Assembly (NCBI GenBank): GCA_945871815.1
Contig: CAMBXM010000018.1
Location: 1-37,217 of the forward strand
Length of the DNA stretch: 37,217 nucleotides
Reading direction: 5' to 3'
Source of the DNA: Singulisphaera sp. GP187
GTDB lineage: Bacteria > Planctomycetota > UBA1135 > UBA2386
The position numbers were made by a program, and so were the translations under genes. Shown in pieces: positions 16,981 through 24,655 of this stretch. The stretch's first letter is position 1. The number at the start of each line of letters is the position of its first letter. A model generated the notes under the pieces. It was not told the DNA's origin. It saw only the letters and a program-made list of their open reading frames with translations, and made no database searches.

Positions 16981-16986
16981 AGCGTA
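16981..16986 (-). promoter_or_regulatory. TACGCT -10 element, leaderless-type, for the glycosidase lipoprotein
   Basis: TACGCT on the minus strand ends 6 bases before the ATG at 16974. No -35 match was seen. The 68-base gap to the divergent dehydrogenase gene holds the two promoters. Confidence 0.5.
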
Positions 16987-17042
16987 GCTTCGTGCCGCGC
17001 CCGGCTCCACCCGCGCTGGCGAATCGGCCGATCCACGCCAAG

Positions 17043-18395
17043 ATGTCCACGACCAGCATGACCCAACTCACGTCGCCGGCCCTCCAGCTCGAGCAGAAGA
17101 TCAAGACCAGGACCGCCGTGGTCGGCGTTGTCGGCCTCGGCTACGTCGGCCTGCCCCTTTTGCGCGCGTTCTTCCAGGCTGGCTTTCCGGTAGTCGGCTA
17201 CGACGTCGACCAGGAGAAGATCAAGCTCCTGAGGAACGGCCAGTCCTACCTCAAGCACCTGGGCGAGGACTTCGTCGTCGAGATGTCGAAGTCGGCGAAG
17301 TTCGTGCCGACCGCAGACGCCAATGAACTCGCGCGCGCCGATGCGATCATCCTGTGTGTGCCGACGCCGCTCGGTCGCCACGGCGAGCCCGACATGAGCT
17401 ACATCGTGAAGTCGACCGAGATGGTCGCCAAGGTCCTGCGCAAGGGCCAGCTCGTGTCCCTCGAGTCCACAACCTACCCGGGGACCACGCGCGGCGACTG
17501 CGGCCCGATCCTGGCAAAGACCGGCCTCGTCTGCGGCAAGGACTTCTTCTTGGCGTTCAGCCCTGAGCGCGAAGATCCAGGTCGCAAGGACCACCAGACG
17601 CAGACCATCCCGAAGCTCGTCGGCGGTGTCGATGACATCAGCACCAAGCTCGCCACCGAACTCTATGCCGCGGCGATCAAGCAGGTCGTGCAAGTCGACA
17701 ATGCCGAGATCGCCGAAGCGGCGAAGCTGCTGGAGAACATCTACCGCTGCGTCAACATCGCACTGGTCAACGAACTCAAGCCCGTTCTCGGGGCGATGGG
17801 CATCGACATTTGGAAGGTCGTGAAGGCCGCGGCGACGAAGCCGTTCGGTTTCCAGGCCTTCTATCCCGGCCCAGGTCTCGGGGGGCACTGCATCCCGATC
17901 GACCCCTTCTATCTGACGTGGAAGGCCAAGGAGTTTGGCCACCACACGAAGTTCATCGAGCTCGCAGGCCAGATCAACAGCTCGATGCCGCACTACGTCG
18001 TGCAGCGCGCCGCCCACGGACTCAACGAGATCGGTCGGCCGCTGCGCGGCGCAAAGGTGCTGGTCATCGGCCTCGCCTACAAGCCGGACGTCGACGATGT
18101 CCGCGAGACGCCGGCCGCTGAGATCATCAAGCTGCTGTTCGAGGACGGCGCCGACGTCTGCTACCACGATCCGCACGTGCCGCTGTTCGCCGGCATGCGG
18201 AAGTACATGGAGTACCGCATGCACTCCGTTCCGCTGACGCGCGAGACCATCGAGAACGCCGATTGTGTACTGGTCGTCACCGACCACAAGACGGTCGACT
18301 GGCAGATGATCGCGACGCACGCCAAGCTGGTCGTCGACTCGCGCAACGCGATGGCGCCATTCCAGCCGATCACCGGTCACTACGTGCCGGCGTGA
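17043..18395 (+). CDS. Nucleotide-sugar dehydrogenase (UDP-GlcNAc/ManNAc 6-dehydrogenase type)
   Basis: A 450-residue enzyme that oxidises C6 of a UDP-sugar to the uronate using two NAD+. The NAD loop is GLGYVG at 31-36. The catalytic residues are in place: K228 and N232 in KLLENIYRCVN, and C283 in GLGGHCIPIDPFYL. The C-terminal UDP-binding domain starts near 345 (VLVIGLAYKPDVDD). The long NPL-free sequence and FSPEREDPG segment place it with the WbpA/WecC group rather than UDP-glucose dehydrogenase, though substrate assignment is an inference. The product would feed envelope polysaccharide synthesis. No ribosome site or TANNNT element is seen before the ATG at 17043. The gene converges on the glycosyltransferase gene with 13 bases between. 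Confidence 0.9.
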   Translation: MSTTSMTQLTSPALQLEQKIKTRTAVVGVVGLGYVGLPLLRAFFQAGFPVVGYDVDQEKIKLLRNGQSYLKHLGEDFVVEMSKSAKFVPTADANELARADAIILCVPTPLGRHGEPDMSYIVKSTEMVAKVLRKGQLVSLESTTYPGTTRGDCGPILAKTGLVCGKDFFLAFSPEREDPGRKDHQTQTIPKLVGGVDDISTKLATELYAAAIKQVVQVDNAEIAEAAKLLENIYRCVNIALVNELKPVLGAMGIDIWKVVKAAATKPFGFQAFYPGPGLGGHCIPIDPFYLTWKAKEFGHHTKFIELAGQINSSMPHYVVQRAAHGLNEIGRPLRGAKVLVIGLAYKPDVDDVRETPAAEIIKLLFEDGADVCYHDPHVPLFAGMRKYMEYRMHSVPLTRETIENADCVLVVTDHKTVDWQMIATHAKLVVDSRNAMAPFQPITGHYVPA

Positions 18396-18408
18396 AGCAG
18401 ACGCTGGC

Positions 18409-19176
18409 TCAATCGAACCAGCGGTACTTGACGATGGCCCACAGCGCGGCGACGCCGTCGCGCCAGCCGATCTTCTTGCCCTCGCCGTAGCCGCGACCGC
18501 GGTACTTGATCGGCACTTCCCAGATGCGCACGGGCAAGCGCGCGAGCTTGGCCGTGAACTCGGGCTCGACTGTGAAGCGGCGACTCTTGATCGTGACCGT
18601 GTCCAGCACTTCGCGGCGGAAGCACTTGTAGCAAGTCTCCATGTCCGTCAGGTTGAGACCCGTGAACAGGTTGCTGAAGAACGTCAGGAAGCGGTTGCCG
18701 AGGTAGTGATAGAGGTGGTCGCGTTCTCGCCCCGGATCGCGATCGTCGACCAGGTAGCGCGAACCGTAGACCACATCGGCCTCGTTGCGGAGGATCGGTG
18801 CCAGCAGCATGTGGTAGTCGTTCGGGTCATACTCGAGATCCGCGTCCTGGATCACCACGAGTTGGCCGCGCGCGTGCTCGAAGCCCGTCTTGAGGGCTGC
18901 CCCTTTGCCCATGTTCTGCGGGTGCAGCACCGCCCGCACGTTGTCGAACTCGGCGGCCAACTGCTGCACGAGGTCGCGACTACCGTCCTTGCTGCCGTCG
19001 TCGACGAGCACGAGTTCCTTGTCGATCGCTACTGCACGCACTGCCTCAACGATCGCGCGCAGGGTCGCCATCTCGTTGTAGACCGGGACGACGACGGAGA
19101 GCAACGGCACGGACCGGTCGCCCGTTCGTGATGAGGTCGACGTTTCGGGGATCGCGACGGGCATGGGCGCGCGCAT
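18409..19176 (-). CDS. Family 2 glycosyltransferase (DPM1/polyprenyl-phosphate type)
   Basis: A 255-residue GT-A enzyme from the ATG at 19176; a GTG at 19185 or ATG at 19164 is also possible. Motifs: LLSVVVPVYNEMATL, VDDGSKDGS (58-66) and the metal-binding DAD at 111-113 in IQDADLEYDP. Later come VYGSRY, TDMETCYKCFRREVL and EPEFTAKLARL, which are typical of dolichyl- or polyprenyl-phosphate sugar synthases. No transmembrane helices are present, so it should act at the inner face of the membrane, attaching a sugar to a lipid carrier. It is convergent with the nucleotide-sugar dehydrogenase and may work in the same envelope pathway, but they are not co-transcribed. Confidence 0.9.
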   Translation of the reverse strand: MRAPMPVAIPETSTSSRTGDRSVPLLSVVVPVYNEMATLRAIVEAVRAVAIDKELVLVDDGSKDGSRDLVQQLAAEFDNVRAVLHPQNMGKGAALKTGFEHARGQLVVIQDADLEYDPNDYHMLLAPILRNEADVVYGSRYLVDDRDPGRERDHLYHYLGNRFLTFFSNLFTGLNLTDMETCYKCFRREVLDTVTIKSRRFTVEPEFTAKLARLPVRIWEVPIKYRGRGYGEGKKIGWRDGVAALWAIVKYRWFD

Positions 19177-19261
19177 CCTCGCCACGACTGGTCGCGTGCG
19201 CCAGCGTCAATCGACAGTGCGCTCTTTACCGCAACAAGACCTCGGCGCACGATGTCGCGCC

Positions 19262-19912
19262 ATGTCGGACAAGCCCAGCGGAGTCTACGGAGCAGTTGCG
19301 ATCGCCGCGGTGCTATCGCTAGTCGTCAACGGGCTCCGGCTCTACGGCGAACTCAATCACTGGGAAACCGTCGTACTCGGCAAGAACCTGTTCAGCACCG
19401 CAGCCGGCGGCGGTGGCTCTCTTCTGGGAATCACCTTCTTGGTGCCGATCTGCGGGTTCTGGTTCGGGCGACGGTTGGCAAAGAATGGCGCGCGGCCTCA
19501 GGCCACGGGTAAATCCCTGCTGCTGCATCTGCTCGGCATCGCGCTCGCCGGGGGCATCGGCTTCGTCGCCATGGGCACCGACCTGATCGACGGCTGGCGG
19601 ATGAAGGGGCTCGTGGCTTTTGTCGGAGCGTCCGTATCCGGCCTGCTGGCGCTGAAGGCCTGGCCGCGCGCCTACTTCGTCAACCTGCTCTACGGCCTGC
19701 TCGCGCGCGCACCCGTCGTGCTCATCCAGTTTGTCGCGATCCGGAAAGGTTGGGACACGCACTTCAGCAAGGCCGCGCCCATGGTCCCGACGGACCCGGA
19801 CTCGCTGCTCTTCGCGCTGACCTTGGCGCAAAGCACCTTGTGGCCCTTCGGGTTCACCGTCCTGGTCGGCGGGCTCTTTGCCGCGATCGGCGCGGCCACC
19901 GTGCGACACTGA
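19262..19912 (+). CDS. Integral membrane protein of unknown function
   Basis: A 216-residue protein with about five or six hydrophobic segments: near residues 9-25, 52-70, 86-104, 113-133, 135-157 and 185-212. Polar links include RRLAKNGARPQATGKS and a 20-residue loop near 165-180. I recognise no family. The ATG at 19262 is chosen because it directly precedes the first helix; an upstream in-frame start at 19163 adds only polar residues. It diverges from the glycosyltransferase gene (85 bases) and converges on the TetR gene. A transport or small-molecule role is possible but nothing in the sequence settles it. Confidence 0.65.
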   Translation: MSDKPSGVYGAVAIAAVLSLVVNGLRLYGELNHWETVVLGKNLFSTAAGGGGSLLGITFLVPICGFWFGRRLAKNGARPQATGKSLLLHLLGIALAGGIGFVAMGTDLIDGWRMKGLVAFVGASVSGLLALKAWPRAYFVNLLYGLLARAPVVLIQFVAIRKGWDTHFSKAAPMVPTDPDSLLFALTLAQSTLWPFGFTVLVGGLFAAIGAATVRH

Positions 19913-19937
19913 CGCGCGGCCAGGGATCCGATGACAA

Positions 19938-19975
19938 GACGGCAACCCAGGGCAGGACGGGGGCGCCGTGCCGTC
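19938..19975. terminator. Weak inverted repeat between convergent genes
   Basis: GACGGCA (19938-19944) can pair with TGCCGTC (19969-19975) across a 24-base GC-rich loop in the 125-base gap between the membrane protein and tetR genes. No T tract. Assignment as a terminator is tentative. Confidence 0.3.
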
Positions 19976-20037
19976 GGCGAAGCCCACGTGTGCATGGTGC
20001 GAGCGCGGAGTCCATGGGCCAACCTCGCGGTGGCGGG

Positions 20038-20691
20038 CTAGTCGCGAAAGTCGAACTCGTTCGCCGTCGGTAGCGAGGGTCCCTCACGCCGCCCTGCACT
20101 CGCCCAGCGCTCGACCAGTGCCGCCGCGAGCCGCGCCGCATCGCAAAACGCTGCAACATCCCCCTTCGAGGTGTGCCACTGCTCGAGCACTCCGGCGATT
20201 GCCGCTGTCAGCACGAACGCAGCCTCGGCTGGATCGTCCGCGAACAGCGAACCATCGGTGTTGCCCAGCACGAACAGCTCGCGCAAGGTCGCCCGCAGCC
20301 AGCGTTGCTCCTGGCGGTCATCCTCGCGCAACCGTGCCGTGAATCGAGCCCGTAGTTCGGTCGCAAGCACACGCAGCAGGTGCGTCGCAGCCGGCTCGCG
20401 GAAATGAAAGCCCAGATAGGCACGAACGAACTGTCGCAGAGCGGTCGCAGCACCGTCGGCGGCTGGCACCGGCATTTGGAGTTCGCGACGGCGCAGACGC
20501 TGCCAGTGGTCGAGCACGGCAAAGAACAGCTCTTCCTTGCCGTCGAAGTGGAAGTAGATGCCCCCTTTCGTGACTCCCGCTCGCGCCGCAATCGCGTCGA
20601 GGCTCGCGCCGGCAAAGCCATGCCGCGCGAACGTCTCGGTCGCAGCTGCAATCAAGCGATCGCGCAGGTCGGGATCCCGAGGTCGGGCCAT
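20038..20691 (-). CDS. TetR-family transcriptional regulator
   Basis: A 217-residue repressor-type protein. The N-terminal helix-turn-helix is canonical (about 9-55): DRLIAAATETFARHGFAGAS, then LDAIAARAGVTKGGIYFHFDGKEELFFAVLD. The C-terminal ligand and dimer domain is all-helical and not informative about the ligand. It lies 33 bases after the FlhB-like gene on the same strand. It has a promoter-like TACAGT with a CTGACC box, so it could be made alone or with the FliK/FlhB-like pair. No efflux pump lies next to it, so the regulated genes are unknown; self-regulation is likely by family habit. Confidence 0.9.
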   Translation of the reverse strand: MARPRDPDLRDRLIAAATETFARHGFAGASLDAIAARAGVTKGGIYFHFDGKEELFFAVLDHWQRLRRRELQMPVPAADGAATALRQFVRAYLGFHFREPAATHLLRVLATELRARFTARLREDDRQEQRWLRATLRELFVLGNTDGSLFADDPAEAAFVLTAAIAGVLEQWHTSKGDVAAFCDAARLAAALVERWASAGRREGPSLPTANEFDFRD

Positions 20692-20700
20692 CTTGGAAAA

Positions 20701-20728
20701 ACTGTAGCGCCCCGTCGCACGAGGTCAG
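20701..20728 (-). promoter_or_regulatory. Promoter of tetR: CTGACC, 16-base spacer, TACAGT
   Basis: CTGACC (20723-20728) and TACAGT (20701-20706) are 16 bases apart, and TACAGT ends 9 bases before the ATG at 20691. This is the best two-box promoter among the TANNNT sites, and its -35 overlaps the end of the FlhB-like gene. Confidence 0.5.
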
Positions 20729-20997
20729 GCCCGGTTCTTCTGGTAGAGGAAGGCGAGAATGCGCGCGACCGCTTCGTACGCCGCGATCGGGATCTCGGCG
20801 CCATTGGCCAACGGCTGCAAGCACTGCAGCAGGTCAGGATCGCGTTCGATCGGGATGCTGTGCTGGGATGCCAGGTCGAGGATGTTCTGAGCGACGTCGC
20901 CGCCGCCTTTGGCCAGGACGCGCGGCGCCGCATCGCCACCGCGGTCGTAGCCAAGCGCCATGGCCTTCTTGACCGGTGAGCCGCCTCGATCACGCAT
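20725..20997 (-). CDS. FlhB C-terminal-domain-like small protein (YlqH type)
   Basis: A 90-residue cytoplasmic protein matching only the C-terminal export-switch domain of FlhB/YscU: KKAMALGYDRGGDAAPRVLAK, then ILDLASQHSIPIERDPDL and a final helix YEAVARILAFLY. The NPTH self-cleavage motif and the membrane part are absent, as in the Bacillus YlqH-type proteins. The ATG at 20997 overlaps the end of the FliK-like gene by 8 bases, so the two are coupled; this pairing also mirrors ylqG-ylqH. No flagellar or type III secretion structural genes are in the window. Function in this family is not settled; an export-related or moonlighting role is possible. Confidence 0.85.
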   Translation of the reverse strand: MRDRGGSPVKKAMALGYDRGGDAAPRVLAKGGGDVAQNILDLASQHSIPIERDPDLLQCLQPLANGAEIPIAAYEAVARILAFLYQKNRA

Positions 20998-22132
20998 GAC
21001 AATCGACCAGCGCAGAGCCATCTCTCGGTGGCAACAACAGATCGTGGCACGGCAACTGCGCGTCGGCCGCTTTGTGCACGCGGACCTCACGAACACGGAG
21101 TCCCGCGGCCCCAAGATCGGCGCGTAGTTCGCTCGTCGCCTGCAGCAGTACCGCAGCCGCGGCCGACTGTACGGCCGTGAATGTCAGATCCACGTCGAGG
21201 TCGCGCATCGCAACATCGACGCGCATCGCCCCGAGCTTGGTGAACTCCAGGAGCAGCACGATCGTGAACGGTTGCGCTTCGCCGACGCTGTCGGCCGAGC
21301 CATCGCCACCAGCTGGAGGCACCAGGAACATGCGCGCGTCGGACAAGCCCATCGCCGGGCACGCCGGCAGCGGCAGCCACTGCGGCAAGCCGAGATCGCT
21401 GCGCCCGGCGTTGTCACGCTCGATCGCCGACGTCAGAACCACGAAGGCGTGCGCGGCGTCGCCGGCGCGCGGATCCGTCGGCGCGCCGACGCCACCCCCA
21501 GCGAGCACTTCGAGTGCGCGGGCTTTGGCTGTCGACTGCAACTCCACTGCGGCCGCTGGGCGCTCCGCCGCTGGCAATGCGAGCATTCGGAGTACGCGGG
21601 CCTCTTGATCGTGGCCGAGCTGGCGCTGGATCGCGTGCAGCACCGCCGACGACGCGTCCCCGGCTGCCCATCGCGACAACGGCTCGCGGATGGACATCGC
21701 GGCCGTTGGCATCAAAGACCGCGACGACAAGGCGCCGGAATCTAGAGTCAAGAGTCGCGACAGCAGGCCCAACCACCACGAACCACCGGGCGACGATGCC
21801 ACAGTGCGCGCCGCAACCACCTCCATGCCCTTGGCTGGCCCCAACACGACGAAGGGCTCCGTGCGCACCACCGTGAGGTCATAGCTGCGGCCGAGTTCCA
21901 ACGGCATGGTCGTGCGCGCCGCGAAGATCGAGCCGCGGTAGCCAAACCATGCCACGCCGTCCTGCAGCGACACGACCGTGGCCTGCAACGCTTGGCCCGG
22001 CGTCACGGGGACCGCGCGCACGGCGACCTCCTCACTCCCAGGCGCAGCTCCCACTGCCGCGAGCGCCGCGTTCGCAGGCGAACTCGCCCCAGTATGCCCG
22101 AGCGGAGTCTTGGCTGGCGGCGACGGATCCAT
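20990..22132 (-). CDS. FliK-like protein with C-terminal hook-length-control-type domain
   Basis: A 380-residue protein. Residues 288-354 fit the FliK C-terminal (Flg_hook) domain: FTIVLLLEFTKLGAMRVDVA, then VDLTFTAVQSAAAAVLL, and SELRADLGAAGLRVREVRVH, the pattern in which a leucine-rich helix precedes a Gly-Leu strand. Residues 40-105 form a small beta-rich region (PGQALQATVVSLQDGVAWFG). The middle is Ala-rich with low predicted order, as in FliK proteins. In flagella FliK measures hook length and switches FlhB specificity. Here it overlaps a FlhB-tail-like gene but has no flagellar neighbours, so a direct hook role is doubtful. No ribosome site stands out before the ATG at 22132. Confidence 0.72.
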   Translation of the reverse strand: MDPSPPAKTPLGHTGASSPANAALAAVGAAPGSEEVAVRAVPVTPGQALQATVVSLQDGVAWFGYRGSIFAARTTMPLELGRSYDLTVVRTEPFVVLGPAKGMEVVAARTVASSPGGSWWLGLLSRLLTLDSGALSSRSLMPTAAMSIREPLSRWAAGDASSAVLHAIQRQLGHDQEARVLRMLALPAAERPAAAVELQSTAKARALEVLAGGGVGAPTDPRAGDAAHAFVVLTSAIERDNAGRSDLGLPQWLPLPACPAMGLSDARMFLVPPAGGDGSADSVGEAQPFTIVLLLEFTKLGAMRVDVAMRDLDVDLTFTAVQSAAAAVLLQATSELRADLGAAGLRVREVRVHKAADAQLPCHDLLLPPRDGSALVDCHA

Positions 22133-22223
22133 GGCATCGGCTGAATCGACAGTTGCGGACCATCCACTGCAGTGTCATTGATGTTCATGACCGGCAGGCG
22201 TGGTCCAGGTGCGCGGCAGCCGA

Positions 22224-22229
22224 TAGAAC
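22224..22229 (+). promoter_or_regulatory. TAGAAC -10 candidate for the phosphodiesterase
   Basis: TAGAAC lies 7 bases before the GTG at 22237. It differs from TANNNT only in the last base. The same hexamer occurs before the anti-sigma gene. Confidence 0.4.
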
Positions 22230-22236
22230 GCGGACT

Positions 22237-23037
22237 GTGACTCGAACCCCAGAACCGAAAGCCGCCGCGCGATTCCGCGCCCTCGCACACCAACGGCCAG
22301 CCGTCGTCGCCCACCGCGGCGACAGTCGCAACCATCCCGAAAACACCGTAGCGGCCTTTGCCGCGGCCACTGCGCTCGGCGCGCCGGTGCAGGAGTTCGA
22401 CGTACAAGCGACTTCGTGCGGCGCGCTCGTGTGTCTCCATGATGCCACGCTGGATCGCACGACGGATGCGGCGAAGGCCATCGGACCCGGGGCGCGCATC
22501 GCCGATTTCGAGCTCGTGCGCGCTCAGCGACTCGACGCCGGCGCGTGGAAGGGAGCGCAACACGCTGGCGCCCGCATCCCGACGCTGGAACAGGCGCTCG
22601 CCGTGATGCTGCCGAAGTCGCTGCCGATGCTCGAGCACAAAGGCGGCACGGCGGCGCAGTTCGTCGCCGAGTTGCGGCGCCTTGGCGTGGTGGACGACGT
22701 CCTATTGCAGTCGTTCGATTGGCCATTCGTCGACGCGGCCGGCAAGCTCGAGCCAAGGCTCGCACTCGGCCTGCTCGGTCCGACCGATGACCACGAGCAC
22801 GTCGACGATGCGGTGGTCGCGTCGGCACGGCGGATCGGGGCCTGCTTCGTGCATTGGCACGCACCAAAGTTGACGCGAGCAGAGATCGACCGGGCGCACG
22901 CCGCAGGCCTTCTGCTTGTCACCTACACCAGCGACGACGAACTCGGCTGGCACGGCGGCCGTGCCCTCGGAGTCGACGCGATGTGCAGCAACGATCCCGG
23001 GCGAATGCTGGCCTCTCTGCGCTTGCCAACCGACTAA
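22237..23037 (+). CDS. Glycerophosphodiester phosphodiesterase
   Basis: A 266-residue TIM-barrel enzyme that hydrolyses glycerophosphodiesters to glycerol-3-phosphate and an alcohol. The GDPD motif is complete: VVAHRGDSRNHPENT with H26 and R27, EFDVQAT with E53 and D55, and CLHDATLDRTTD with H68. Later blocks EHKGG, LLQSFDW and LLVTYTSDD also fit. There is no signal peptide, so it appears cytoplasmic. The start is a GTG at 22237, since no ATG lies near and a TAGAAC hexamer sits 7 bases upstream. It diverges from the FliK-like gene (104 bases) and ends in a hairpin region shared with the convergent signalling cluster. Confidence 0.9.
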   Translation: MTRTPEPKAAARFRALAHQRPAVVAHRGDSRNHPENTVAAFAAATALGAPVQEFDVQATSCGALVCLHDATLDRTTDAAKAIGPGARIADFELVRAQRLDAGAWKGAQHAGARIPTLEQALAVMLPKSLPMLEHKGGTAAQFVAELRRLGVVDDVLLQSFDWPFVDAAGKLEPRLALGLLGPTDDHEHVDDAVVASARRIGACFVHWHAPKLTRAEIDRAHAAGLLLVTYTSDDELGWHGGRALGVDAMCSNDPGRMLASLRLPTD

Positions 23038-23043
23038 GAGAGC

Positions 23044-23088
23044 TGCCTGCCCCGGTTCACCGCGCGAGGGGCGGGCACCGAGCGGTGC
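23044..23088. terminator. Two overlapping hairpins between convergent genes
   Basis: TGCCTGCCCC (23044-23053) pairs with GGGGCGGGCA (23068-23077) with one G-U and a 14-base loop. A second hairpin GCACC-GAGC-GGTGC (23075-23088) partly overlaps it. No T tract; they probably act as terminator or barrier for both convergent units. Confidence 0.45.
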
Positions 23089-23110
23089 GTGTCGACGCAT
23101 CGAATCGAGA

Positions 23111-23566
23111 TCACAAGATCTCGACAATGAGTCCGGTCGCCGACGTGCGCCGAATGCGAATCAGGTAGCCGCGGCCGTTCGCACCCACGATCGCGCCCGT
23201 TGCCATGCCCGCACTCGTCGGCGCCAGCAGCGCCTCCTCGGTCCGCACTGGCAACAGCACGCGGTTGCCGGAGACGACCAACGGCAACGACAGTTGGGTG
23301 CCGCTGTCGTAGAGCACGGCGGCCGGAGCACTCACGTCGGCGGAGACCTTCATCTGCAGCGGTCCGCTGCTTGGTGCGACGGCTCGCCAATCCCGCGGCG
23401 ACCTCATGGACTCGGCGGCATTGAGGGGCATGCAGGCGACGTTGCTCGCGAGCGGCAGGACCCACACACCAGATTCGCCACCACCACCCGGGGCCGCTCC
23501 AGGACCAGCCAGAGCGAGCAACAGGGAGGCCAGTGCAATCAACAGGGTCTGCAACAGTGCTCGCAC
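23111..23566 (-). CDS. Small exported protein ending the ECF cluster
   Basis: A 151-residue protein with an N-terminal hydrophobic run (residues 3-20, ALLQTLLIALASLLLALAG) and a glycine-rich link, then a mostly beta domain (VLYDSGTQLSLPLVVSGNRVLLPVR ... GAIVGANGRGYLIRI). I recognise no family; the pattern is like a small barrel. The start is a GTG at 23566 only one base after the stop of the anti-sigma gene, so it is clearly in the same operon. It might be the envelope-side sensor or output of that system, but this is inference from position only. Confidence 0.7.
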   Translation of the reverse strand: MRALLQTLLIALASLLLALAGPGAAPGGGGESGVWVLPLASNVACMPLNAAESMRSPRDWRAVAPSSGPLQMKVSADVSAPAAVLYDSGTQLSLPLVVSGNRVLLPVRTEEALLAPTSAGMATGAIVGANGRGYLIRIRRTSATGLIVEIL

Positions 23567-23567
23567 T

Positions 23568-24575
23568 TCAGCTCGCTTCCTTGCCCGTCAATGGGAACCA
23601 GATCGGGAACTCCGTGGCCAAGCGATGCTCGACCTCCGGATGAGAGCGCAATGTATGCACGAACTGGCTGCGTTTGGTCAACTCCCTGGCGATGACGTTG
23701 CGCTTGTGGGGCAACTCGTCGTGCAGTCGTCGCAACCACTGCTGGCACTCATCGAACCGCCGCAACAAGCCGAGTGCCAGTGCCAGATTGAAGTACGCCA
23801 TACCGAACCTTGGTTGCTGGGCGACGACGCCACTCGCCACCAGTTGCTGCAACAGATCGATGGCGCCGTGGAGGTCACCTTCCTGCATGTGCACGTTGCC
23901 GAGGTTCAGCAGAGCAAAGCCCCGCATCGCGGGATCGGCGGTAGTCGCGATGACCGTCGCAAACTGCCGCCGCGCCAAGCTGCGCTGGCCGCGCACACTG
24001 TGGACCATCCCCAGATAGATCCGCGCTTCGCAGTGATCTGGCAACAGCGCCAGGCACTCGGAGAGCAGGCGCTGGCCCTTCGCGAGGTTCTCGATCGCAC
24101 TGCGGGCGCCAGGCTCGAACAGGTCCTTCGCGGCCATCCACTCGCCTTCGCTTGCCCCATGCCCGCGCGCCCAGCGCGTGGCCTCATCGACGAACTGGCG
24201 ACCGCGCATCGCCATGTCGGGCACGGATACGGGCTCCTTGCCGACGTCGCGGGAGAAGTCCGGCGAGAGCCCGAGCAGGGCGAACCCCCGACCGAGTTCG
24301 TAGAGAATGCTGCCGAGGCGTGAACGGTTCTCGAGGAGCTGCTGACGCAGCACCGCCGACGTGCGCTGACCGGCCTCGGGAGCGACCTCCAGTGCGTGCA
24401 TCGAACGATGCAGCCGAGCCTGGTCTCGAATGCTGTCGAGGAACGAACGGCATTCGTGGCACAGGTCGCTGTGCACCATGACGCGGCGAACGGATGCAGC
24501 ATCGAGTTCGCCATCGAGCATCGCCGACAGATCCACCTGGGTCTGCATGCATGGATCGTTGCCTTGCTCGAGCAC
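23568..24575 (-). CDS. Zinc-binding anti-sigma (ZAS) protein with TPR repeats
   Basis: A 335-residue protein. The N-terminal domain carries the anti-sigma zinc motif HxxxCxxC: H35, C39 and C42 in MVHSDLCHECRSFL, with the usual leading helix DLSAMLDGELD. No membrane helix follows, unlike most ZAS proteins, so it seems to be soluble. Residues about 160-300 form helical TPR-like repeats (GQRLLSECLALLPDHCEARIYLG, and LLNLGNVHMQEGDLHGAIDLL) that probably bind another protein. It lies 80 bases after the ECF sigma gene in the same direction and should restrain that sigma. The GTG start is supported by TAGAAC 8 bases upstream; an in-frame ATG at 24548 is the alternative. Confidence 0.8.
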   Translation of the reverse strand: MLEQGNDPCMQTQVDLSAMLDGELDAASVRRVMVHSDLCHECRSFLDSIRDQARLHRSMHALEVAPEAGQRTSAVLRQQLLENRSRLGSILYELGRGFALLGLSPDFSRDVGKEPVSVPDMAMRGRQFVDEATRWARGHGASEGEWMAAKDLFEPGARSAIENLAKGQRLLSECLALLPDHCEARIYLGMVHSVRGQRSLARRQFATVIATTADPAMRGFALLNLGNVHMQEGDLHGAIDLLQQLVASGVVAQQPRFGMAYFNLALALGLLRRFDECQQWLRRLHDELPHKRNVIARELTKRSQFVHTLRSHPEVEHRLATEFPIWFPLTGKEAS

Positions 24576-24583
24576 GGGGATGG

Positions 24584-24589
24584 GTTCTA
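24584..24589 (-). promoter_or_regulatory. TAGAAC -10 candidate for the anti-sigma gene
   Basis: TAGAAC on the minus strand ends 8 bases before the GTG at 24575, in the gap after the sigma gene. It suggests that the anti-sigma can also be made from its own promoter. Confidence 0.4.
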
Positions 24590-24655
24590 GCGCCGGTGGC
24601 GGGATTGGTAGGAAGGCAACGAAAGCAGAGCAAACGCCGCCGGGAGTGTGAATAG

